The notes under the pieces: generated by a model
What the model was told of the DNA's origin: nothing
The model's database searches: none
What the model saw: only the letters and a program-made list of their open reading frames with translations
Shown: piece after piece, positions 58,130-64,000 of the stretch
How positions within the stretch are numbered: the first letter of the stretch is position 1
How the letters are laid out: every line of letters starts with the position of its first letter
Made by a program: the position numbers and the translations under genes
NCBI RefSeq assembly: GCF_004349105.1
Contig: NZ_SMLB01000002.1
Location: forward strand, 186,001-250,000
DNA length: 64,000 nucleotides
Direction of reading: 5' to 3'
DNA from: Jiangella aurantiaca
GTDB taxonomy: Bacteria; Actinomycetota; Actinomycetes; Jiangellales; Jiangellaceae

Positions 58130-58375
58130 CCCGCCTCGATCAGGTCGTCAGCCGAGACCAGCGGCAGGCCGGTCAGCGTCACCAGGTGCCGGAGCACGGC
58201 CTCGCGGTAACCGGGCACCGTCGTGATCTGGGTGCCGATGGCCGTGCCAGCCGGGTTCACCTCGTGCAGCAGCCGGCGCGAGTCCTCCAGTCGAGGCAGC
58301 TCCTCGCGCATGGTCGCCGCCCACCCGGCGAACTCCTGCCCGACCGTCATCGGCACGGCGTCCTCCGTCGGGTAG
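58130..58375 (-). pseudogene. aspartate ammonia-lyase/fumarase-family internal fragment
   Basis: The minus frame here reads DAVPMTVGQEFAGWAATM, then LLHEVNPAGTAIGTQITTVPG and AVLRHLVTLTGLPLV, matching the middle of aspartase/class II fumarase proteins (the GTAIGT segment is a substrate-binding signature). Only about 80 residues of a roughly 470-residue enzyme survive, with no conserved start, and the SSxMPxKxNP catalytic loop is absent. It lies next to the integrase remnant. Confidence 0.6.
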
Positions 58376-58442
58376 CCGTTCCCGCACCTGGAACGGCGCC
58401 CGAGAATCGATCTTCGGCGATAATGCACGATGCTCGCTCATC

Positions 58443-58670
58443 GCTGTGCGGCCCTACGACCTTCGCAACGCGGCTGTCTCGAACGCGGCTCAACTCCGGC
58501 GTCCCGCCCACCAGAGTGGCAGGGTGGGCGGGGCACTCCGTGGACGTCCCCCTGAAGATCTACGCCAACTGCGTCGACGGCGACGACGATGTGTACCGCG
58601 CCAGGATCGACGCCGTGCTGAGCCGGGCCGGCGAGCCGCCAGACTTGGGCGCGCATTTGGCGAGAAGGCC
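58443..58670 (+). pseudogene. tyrosine recombinase/integrase C-terminal fragment, frameshifted
   Basis: VRPYDLRNAAVS begins in one frame at 58443 (the RPYDLRHAA box with His replaced by Asn), and after one extra base near 58482 continues in another frame as LNSGVPPTRVAGWAGHSVDV, then PLKIYANCVDG with the catalytic Tyr and the preceding AGHS His. This is the end of an actinobacterial phage or ICE-type integrase. Everything upstream is missing. It is followed at about 90 bases by a tRNA 3' fragment, the usual position of an integrase gene next to its attachment site. Confidence 0.65.
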
Positions 58671-58711
58671 CGTAGAGAGCCGCCCAGGGCCGCAGACGGC
58701 CGGGCAGACAG

Positions 58712-58752
58712 AAGCGCCCCTCACCGTGCGTTTCCGCCGGCGAGGGGCGCTT
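58712..58752 (-). terminator. 11-bp stem terminator downstream of the tRNA fragment
   Basis: AAGCGCCCCTC at 58712-58722 pairs perfectly with GAGGGGCGCTT at 58742-58752 over a 19-base loop. It lies just past the 3' end of the tRNA-like fragment on the minus strand, where a tRNA terminator belongs. Confidence 0.7.
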
Positions 58753-58756
58753 ACCT

Positions 58757-58798
58757 GTAGCCCCGACGGGATTCGAACCCGCGCTACCGCCTTGAGAG
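58757..58798 (-). other. 3' fragment of tRNA-Glu(CTC); attachment-site remnant
   Basis: Read on the minus strand, the 42 bases run from an anticodon loop (CTCTCAA) through GGCGG, a short variable loop, the T-arm with GGGTTCGAATCCC and the acceptor 3' strand ending GGGGCTAC. This matches the second half of tRNA-Glu(CTC). The 5' half is not present: upstream bases do not form the CCGCC stem side or an acceptor partner. A duplicated anticodon-to-3'-end block is what remains at the far end of an element integrated into a tRNA gene. Confidence 0.7.
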
Positions 58799-59137
58799 AG
58801 CGCCATGGCGGCCGCGTTCCAACCGCGCCTGACCTGGTACAACACGCAGTTGGCGCAAGGGCGCTACGAAACTTGGACACGTATTCGCCACGAGCCCGCC
58901 GTAGACGGCCGAAGCTTGTCGCCGACGGCCGCGCGACGATGGCTTGGGTGGGCGCCGCCCGTGAACGTCGCGCTCGACGGTCCGTGGCGGCGCGACCGCT
59001 GCCGGGTCGAACTTCACGACGCGACAGTGCACGCACCTGTTGTCTATTTGACAGGCGCCACCCCGACTGGGGACGAGCACCACGCTCGCCCCAGCCAGGG
59101 TTCAGGTAGCGGTGGCCGGTTCGCGTGCGGCGAAGCG
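58799..59137. other. non-coding region past the tRNA fragment
   Basis: I see no gene here. It holds the terminator hairpin at 59067-59094 and a TGTC-N4-GACA symmetry at about 59041-59053. Any sequence left of the former integrated element is unrecognisable. Confidence 0.5.
59067..59094 (-). terminator. terminator hairpin after the glycosidase operon
   Basis: CTGGGG (59067-59072) plus CGAGC (59074-59078) pair with GCTCG (59084-59088) plus CCCCAG (59089-59094), with one bulged base and a 5-base loop. It begins 44 bases after the stop of the last glycosidase gene on the minus strand. Confidence 0.7.
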
Positions 59138-60781
59138 TCAGCGCAGGACCCAGCCGGAGAAGTCCGCGGTAAAGGCACCGTCGACGAGGTCGACAACGCT
59201 GATCCCCGCGAAGGCCCCGGTGAACCGCAGGCTCGGGCCGAAGTCGTCGGATAGTTCGCTGACGTCGACATCCGGTCCGACCTGAGCCCACAGCCCGTCG
59301 CTGCCCACCGACCCCAGGCGGGCCGCGGCGCCCTCGATCTGCGCACGGATGCGAACCGGTCCGTCGGCGAGGTCCACCGTCGCCAGGACGCGCGCGCCCT
59401 CCGGGTGCCCGTGGACGAGCACCAGCACGCGGCGGCCCCGGTCCCCCGCCCACTGCTGGCCCGCCTGTGGCTCGCCCTCTGGCTCCGCCCACGTCACGTG
59501 GAGCTGGTAGTAGGAGGCTGTGTTGTACCAGAGCACCAGCCCGGCGGATTGGGTGAATGTCCGGGGCTCGGCCTCGACGGTCACCTCGACCTCGGCTTGG
59601 TGCTCGGTCAGTCGCCGGGCGAGCAGCGACTGCTGCCACAGCGACTCCGCGGACATCCGGCCGCGCAGCCGGACCCACCCCGGCCGTGCCACCGTGTCCA
59701 ACCAGTCCCCCGGCGGCTCGCGCAGCGTCGACCACGGCCACGCGGGTACGACGTCGAGGCCGGCCGGGGCATCGGTGCGGTCGTTTCGACGAGCACCCGC
59801 GCTGACGCGCTCGCCGACGTCGGGCACCTCGACCTCGGTGGCCGGGTGCCAGCCGCCCTGGGCGAGCCGCGGCCAGCCGTTGGCCCAGACCACCCGCTGC
59901 ACCGCCGTCTCGCGGCCGAGGGTGTTGCGCGGCCCGGCGGGGGTCTGCAGCGGCCGGGACGCGAGGTGCGTCAGGTACCACTCGCCCGACGGCGCCTGGA
60001 CCAGCTCGCCGTGCCCGGCCTTCTGCAGCGGAACCGCCGGGTCGTCCCTCGAGGTGAGCAGCGGGACGTCGTCCACCTCGTAGGGCCCGGTCAGGGAGCG
60101 GCTCCGGGCCACGAGCACGCCGTGCTCGACGCCGGTCCCGCCCTCGGCGAGCAGGAGGTAGAACCAGCCGTCCTTGACGGTGATCTTGGGCCCTTCGACG
60201 AGCTCGTCGCGCTGGAGCAGCAGGCGGGTGGGACCCGCTTGCACGCGGCCTACGTCGGGCACCCCGCCGGCCGACGGGACGTCGAGCTCGGTGAGCACGA
60301 CACCGTCGAACCGCCGACCGCCGACCCGCGAGTCGTTCTGCAGGTTGAGCAGGTAGTGCCGTCCCTCATGGTGCAGCAGGGACGGGTCGAAGCCGTGGCC
60401 GGGCAGGCGTACGGGCTCCGACCACGGACCTCCGGCGTCGGCGGCGGTGCAGAGATAGGTCTCCAAGTCGAAGTGCCGGGTACCGAGCGAGCGGACTATC
60501 GAGTACACGACCCAGAACACGCCGTCGGAGTGGCTCAGGGCGGGCGCCCAGATCCCGCCCGAGTCGGGCACCCCCAGCAGCGACCGGCCGGGGGCAGCGC
60601 TATCGACTGCCCCGGCCGGCTCCCAGTCCGCGAGATCCCGCGAACGGTACAGCGGGATGGTCGGGAACCACTCGAACGAGCTGGTCGCGAGGTAATACCA
60701 TTCGCCCACGCGGATCACCGACGGGTCAGGGGCGAAGCCGCGCACCACCGGGTTGACCGCCGTACGCGTCGCGCCGCTCAT
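59138..60781 (-). CDS. GH43-family glycosidase (beta-xylosidase/arabinofuranosidase-like)
   Basis: A 547-residue GH43 enzyme with a C-terminal beta-sandwich. NPVVRGFAPDPSVIRVG at about residues 10-26 holds the catalytic-base Asp, GFDPSLLHHEGRHYLL near 130-145 the pKa-tuning Asp, and VEGPKITVKDGWFYLLLAEGGTG near 195-217 the acid Glu; the last 200 residues match the accessory domain of GH43_11-type enzymes. No signal peptide. ATG 60781 overlaps the GH36 stop (ATGA). Removes xylose or arabinose from oligosaccharides in the cytosol. Confidence 0.87.
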   Translation of the reverse strand: MSGATRTAVNPVVRGFAPDPSVIRVGEWYYLATSSFEWFPTIPLYRSRDLADWEPAGAVDSAAPGRSLLGVPDSGGIWAPALSHSDGVFWVVYSIVRSLGTRHFDLETYLCTAADAGGPWSEPVRLPGHGFDPSLLHHEGRHYLLNLQNDSRVGGRRFDGVVLTELDVPSAGGVPDVGRVQAGPTRLLLQRDELVEGPKITVKDGWFYLLLAEGGTGVEHGVLVARSRSLTGPYEVDDVPLLTSRDDPAVPLQKAGHGELVQAPSGEWYLTHLASRPLQTPAGPRNTLGRETAVQRVVWANGWPRLAQGGWHPATEVEVPDVGERVSAGARRNDRTDAPAGLDVVPAWPWSTLREPPGDWLDTVARPGWVRLRGRMSAESLWQQSLLARRLTEHQAEVEVTVEAEPRTFTQSAGLVLWYNTASYYQLHVTWAEPEGEPQAGQQWAGDRGRRVLVLVHGHPEGARVLATVDLADGPVRIRAQIEGAAARLGSVGSDGLWAQVGPDVDVSELSDDFGPSLRFTGAFAGISVVDLVDGAFTADFSGWVLR

Positions 60782-62958
60782 GAGGCCACCCGGACCCGCA
60801 GCAGCCGCGCCGACGTCAGGGCCGGGAGCTTGAGCTCGAGCGCACGGCCGTCGTCGAGCACGGCGACGGCCTCGCCGCCCCAGCGCGGATACAGCACCTC
60901 GACGTTCTCGTCGGCCAGCCGGCAGGGCAGCGGCACCCGCAGGGTGTCGGGCGCGCCGTCGTCCTGGCCGCCCCGGCGCCACACCGCCAGGTAGAGGCGG
61001 TCGCGGTCGCGCGCGCCCTGGACGATCCAGGGGTCGCGCCAGCCGGGCAGGCCGAGCGGCCACACCGGGACCGAACGGCCGACGGCGGACCGGATCGCCC
61101 GGTACGCCGCGAGCGCCTCCCGGACTACCGCGCGCTGCCCGGCGTCGAGCGTGTCGATGCGGCCGGTCAGGTGCACGCGCGCCAGCAGCGCCGTGACGAG
61201 GGAGAAGGCGAGCTGCTCCCGGTCCATCGTGCCGTCGACGCAGGCCCACACCCCGGCCTGTTCGGGTGGTAGGGCGAGCGGCGCGGCCGCCGCGATGGGC
61301 GGAGTAGCGCGGTAGTCCTGCTGGTCGGTGACGGACTGGACGGGGAAGACGCTGCCGGTGGCCGGGTCCGTGCGCGATCCGCCGGCCGCGCAGCCCTCGA
61401 TCACCAGGCCGGGGTGGCGGTCCATGACGGCGCCTACCCAGTCCAGGAACGCCCCGCCGTGTTCGAGCAGCCCGGTGCCCGGCGCCTCGCCGGTTCCGGC
61501 GTCGGTCCCGGGGCCGATGTCGATGTTGTGGTCGAGCTTGAGGTAGGCGAGGCCGAACGTGTCGACGAGCCGGTCCACCACAGTGTCGAGGTGCTCGCGT
61601 GCGGCGGGGTGGCGCAGGTCGAGCTGGTATCTGCCCCATTCGGCGACGCGTCGGCCGTGGCGCTGGAAGAACGCCGCGTCGGGCAGCGTGCGCGCGACCG
61701 GACTGCGCACGCCGACGACCTCGGGTTCGAGCCACAGGCCCGGCCGCATGCCGCGGGTGCGGATCCGGTCGACGAGGCCGCCCAGGCCCCCGTCCGGGAA
61801 GCGCGTGGACGATGGCTCCCACTCCCCCACGGAGTCCCACCAGCCGCCGCGCTCGTCGTCGTACCAACCGGCATCGATCACATAGTACTCGGCGCCGACG
61901 TCGGCGGCCGCGTCGATCAGCGGCAGCTCGCGCTCGGTGGTCGGGTCGGACATGAGGGCGTTCAGGAAATCGTTGTAGACCACGGGCAGCGTCTGGTGGT
62001 CCAGGTGCTGCCGCCGGATCCGGCGGCGGTGCTCCGTGAGCGCCGCGCCGACGGCGCCGAGGGTCGCCTCGGGACCTGCGGCGTCACCGGGGACGACGGC
62101 GAGGCTCACCGGGACGCTGGTGAACCCCGAGCTGGCGGCGAGTCGGCCGGCCCACTGGTGCTCGTGCGCCGTCGGGCCCATGGCGGCGAGGTAGACGTCG
62201 TCGTACCGGTCGCCGAGCTCGGCGTGCCAGGCGCCGCTGGTCTCGACCTGCCAGGCGAGCATGCGGCCGGTGCGCGTGTCCTCGACCAGGCCCATGGCCA
62301 GGTGCTCGGAGGTGGACCAGGCGCCTGTCGAGGTCAGGCTGATCCGGTTCTTCGAGCCCACCTGGCCGAACCGCACCATTCCGACGTCGTACAGGCCGCG
62401 CTCGGCGAGGGTGGACCGGCGCCAGCGAAACTCCCCGCTCCACGGGTTCGCCGCCTCCCACACGGCCAGCTCGTCCTCCCAGCAGGCAGCATGTCCCAGG
62501 CCGGAGACGACGCCGGTGGTGACATGGTCGAGCACCAGCTCGCCGTCGGACGTCAGCTCCGCCCATGTGCGCAGCACGGGGATCGGGTCGGCGAGCTCGT
62601 AGTGCACGGTGGCGCGCAGACCGGACTCTGCGTCGGCGAGGTGGAGCCGCAGCTGCCGGACGGGGCCGGCCTGTTCCTCTTCCACGTCGCCGAGCCGCAT
62701 CCGTTGCGCCGCCGCGCCGTCGACGTGCCTCTTGCCCGAGGTGCCCGTACGGCCGTCGCCGAGTGCCGCCACTTCCAGCACCGGCAGCGCCGACCGGCGC
62801 AGGCTGCCCAGGTCGGGGCGCCCCTCGCCGGTGTGCCAGAGCGCCACCAGCCGCGGCGCAGTGTGCGGTCCGTGGGCTATCACCACGCGTACCAGGTCGT
62901 TGCCCCACTCGAGCCGCTGCTCCGTGTTGTCCTCAAGACCGGGAAGGGGCACGGTCAT
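60778..62958 (-). CDS. GH36 alpha-galactosidase
   Basis: A 726-residue GH36 enzyme. The nucleophile motif is YLKLDHNIDIG (Asp near 478) and the acid/base Asp lies in TDQQDYRA near 550; EYYVIDAGWYDDERGGWW near 364-381 and EGCAAGGSRTD near 525-535 are typical of the family. N-terminal and C-terminal beta domains are present, and length matches microbial alpha-galactosidases. ATG 62958 overlaps the GH43_24-like stop (ATGA). Hydrolyses alpha-galactosides, here probably side chains of plant galactans. Confidence 0.9.
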   Translation of the reverse strand: MTVPLPGLEDNTEQRLEWGNDLVRVVIAHGPHTAPRLVALWHTGEGRPDLGSLRRSALPVLEVAALGDGRTGTSGKRHVDGAAAQRMRLGDVEEEQAGPVRQLRLHLADAESGLRATVHYELADPIPVLRTWAELTSDGELVLDHVTTGVVSGLGHAACWEDELAVWEAANPWSGEFRWRRSTLAERGLYDVGMVRFGQVGSKNRISLTSTGAWSTSEHLAMGLVEDTRTGRMLAWQVETSGAWHAELGDRYDDVYLAAMGPTAHEHQWAGRLAASSGFTSVPVSLAVVPGDAAGPEATLGAVGAALTEHRRRIRRQHLDHQTLPVVYNDFLNALMSDPTTERELPLIDAAADVGAEYYVIDAGWYDDERGGWWDSVGEWEPSSTRFPDGGLGGLVDRIRTRGMRPGLWLEPEVVGVRSPVARTLPDAAFFQRHGRRVAEWGRYQLDLRHPAAREHLDTVVDRLVDTFGLAYLKLDHNIDIGPGTDAGTGEAPGTGLLEHGGAFLDWVGAVMDRHPGLVIEGCAAGGSRTDPATGSVFPVQSVTDQQDYRATPPIAAAAPLALPPEQAGVWACVDGTMDREQLAFSLVTALLARVHLTGRIDTLDAGQRAVVREALAAYRAIRSAVGRSVPVWPLGLPGWRDPWIVQGARDRDRLYLAVWRRGGQDDGAPDTLRVPLPCRLADENVEVLYPRWGGEAVAVLDDGRALELKLPALTSARLLRVRVAS

Positions 62959-63911
62959 GCGATCAGCCCCGTCACGGGATCGATGGTCCAGGTGGCCCGC
63001 CATTCGAGCTCGGCTGTGCCGTCGTCGATCCGCACCGGCAGCCACACCGGCGCCGAGTGGAACAGGTCGTCCCTGTCCCACCGGTCGCCGACATAAACGT
63101 GGCTCGTGGCACGCGAACCGTGCACGGTGACGATCGTCGAGATCTGTGAGTTGTACGTAGCCGACCCGGCCGGCGCGATGTCCGCCCAGTCGCTCCACGG
63201 CCCGGCGAGCGACCTCGCCGTCGCAACCTTGTTGTCGTTGGCGGACCAGCCTGTCAGGTCCGACCCGAACAGGTAGTAGAGGTCGTCCACCTTCACCAGC
63301 GCCGGTGACTCGTACCCGTGTGGACCGGCCGAGTGGTCGCCGGGTGAGGTGAGCGTGGTCGCGACAATCTCCTCGACCGTGACGTAGTCGGCTGACAGCC
63401 GGTAGATGTGCAGGCCGTGCTCGCGGTCCTCGGACAGCAGGTACCCCGTGCCGTCGTTGTCCGCGAAGGCGCCGATGTCGCGGCTGATGTTGCCCAGCGG
63501 GCGCTCGCTGCGCAGGTAGCTGTACGGGCCCTCGGGCCGGTCGGCCAACGCCCAGCCCACACGGGCGTCGGCGTAGTCCGCGGAGTCGACATGCAGAAAC
63601 ATCACGTACTTCCCAGCAGGGTTGCGCAGCACCTTGGGCCGCTCGATCACCCGCCCAGGAGCGAGGTCGGGGACGTCCGGCGTGACCGGAAGGGCGTGCC
63701 CGTGCGCCGTCCAGGTCGCCAGGTCTGGCGACGAATAGCAGGCCACGCCTCCGAAGTGCCCCCCGTTCGTCTTGTCCTCGCCCCACGCGTAGAACCGCTC
63801 GCCGAACTTCTGGATGCCGACGCCATGGAGCTGGGCGACGGCACGCTGGTCGTCGACGAACAGCCGCCCTGGCGCGATGACGCCACGTGGAGCGTACCGA
63901 TGGGCGGGCAC
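62955..63911 (-). CDS. GH43_24-like exo-beta-1,3-galactanase
   Basis: A 318-residue single-domain GH43 protein. QLHGVGIQKFGERFYAWGEDK (about residues 27-47), VACYSSPDLATW near 55-66, VIERPKVLRNPAGKYVMFLHVDSADYA near 87-113 and SRDIGAFADNDGTGYLL near 143-159 match subfamily 24 exo-1,3-galactanases. That subfamily lacks the usual Asp base; here the place holds HGVGIQ, in agreement. The acid Glu is in GYESPALVKV. No signal peptide. GTG 63911 is preceded by GGGAG with about 6 bases. First gene of the operon, with a LacI-like dyad upstream; type II arabinogalactan is the likely substrate. Confidence 0.82.
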   Translation of the reverse strand: MPAHRYAPRGVIAPGRLFVDDQRAVAQLHGVGIQKFGERFYAWGEDKTNGGHFGGVACYSSPDLATWTAHGHALPVTPDVPDLAPGRVIERPKVLRNPAGKYVMFLHVDSADYADARVGWALADRPEGPYSYLRSERPLGNISRDIGAFADNDGTGYLLSEDREHGLHIYRLSADYVTVEEIVATTLTSPGDHSAGPHGYESPALVKVDDLYYLFGSDLTGWSANDNKVATARSLAGPWSDWADIAPAGSATYNSQISTIVTVHGSRATSHVYVGDRWDRDDLFHSAPVWLPVRIDDGTAELEWRATWTIDPVTGLIA

Positions 63912-63929
63912 ACTTGCTCCCTAGTTCTA

Positions 63930-63943
63930 GGCAAACGTTATCC
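63930..63943 (-). promoter_or_regulatory. candidate LacI-type operator before the galactanase operon
   Basis: GGATAACGTTTGCC (minus strand) has an AACGTT core and a CG centre, with partial outer symmetry, 20 bases before the GTG start. A TACGAT -10-like hexamer lies at about 63949-63954. Suggestive only; the regulator is not in the window. Confidence 0.35.
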
Positions 63944-64000
63944 TGCCGATCGTACTTTAGGGTATTGGCAGGCGAGCCTTGCGGGCACACGGCTCAGGAA

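Noticed and set aside
58756-58830. Complete tRNA gene
   Set aside because: Only the anticodon-to-3' half can be folded; the 5' acceptor and D-arm are missing.
1-64000. CRISPR array
   Set aside because: No regularly spaced short repeats were found; the repeats seen are isolated dyads and one inverted pair.

Overview
The window is high-GC DNA (GC-rich third codon positions, many GTG starts, dense head-to-tail operons with ATGA/GTGA overlaps) and looks like a soil- or plant-associated Actinomycetota chromosome. Genus cannot be fixed from sequence alone; the mix of plant-polysaccharide catabolism, many TetR/LacI regulators and a type II polyketide locus suits a filamentous actinobacterium.

Region 1 (1-8 kb): a plus-strand pectin-side operon: the C-terminal end of a GH2 beta-mannosidase-like enzyme, a GH28 polygalacturonase-like enzyme, a uronate dehydrogenase and a glucarate/galactarate-type dehydratase of the enolase superfamily. 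Together the last three read as the oxidative galacturonate route. A separate exported pectate-lyase-like beta-helix protein, a CRP/FNR regulator and a BBE-type flavoenzyme follow.

Region 2 (8-10.8 kb): a decay zone: a DUF222/13E12-type fragment, a palindrome-bearing repeat, a frameshifted transposase fragment, a truncated RibD/DHFR-like gene, an intact S51 peptidase and an ISXO2-type transposase scrap.

Region 3 (10.8-26.5 kb): a minus-strand, LacI-controlled catabolic operon: alpha/beta hydrolase, LacI regulator, two family-5 ABC permeases, binding lipoprotein, two ATPases, FAD oxidoreductase, Tat-exported beta-helix protein, double fumarylacetoacetase-fold enzyme and two sulfatases. Two promoters, one before lacI and one before the hydrolase, have the same -35/-10/operator geometry with a TTAATACGTATT(A/G)A operator. 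The substrate looks like a sulfated, probably acidic, oligosaccharide; this is inference. An inverted copy of the Region 2 repeat closes this segment at 26.7-27.0 kb.

Region 4 (27.4-30.6 kb): two TetR regulators, a membrane-anchored alpha/beta hydrolase and a small membrane protein.

Region 5 (30.7-47.4 kb): a 16.7-kb minus-strand operon with the parts of a highly reducing type II polyketide or unusual fatty-acid pathway: ACP, AcpS, two hotdog dehydratase-like proteins, an active KS, a Cys-less KS, a fused KS-KS protein, FabG, a KAS III-like protein lacking its catalytic triad, a CrtI-like flavoprotein, AccDA fusion, AccB, AccC, FabD, an MFS exporter and a TetR. This is the most promising undescribed system here.

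Region 6 (47.4-58.1 kb): a 45-codon-class small gene, ECF sigma factor, MMPL transporter, TetR, methyltransferase, a large STAND regulator with an N-terminal LuxR HTH, then an FAD monooxygenase, OsmC protein and a small ORF.

Region 7 (58.1-64 kb): an aspartase fragment, an integrase C-terminal remnant, and a 3' tRNA-Glu fragment with its terminator (an old attachment site), followed by a minus-strand operon of GH43_24-like, GH36 and GH43 glycosidases suited to arabinogalactan side chains.
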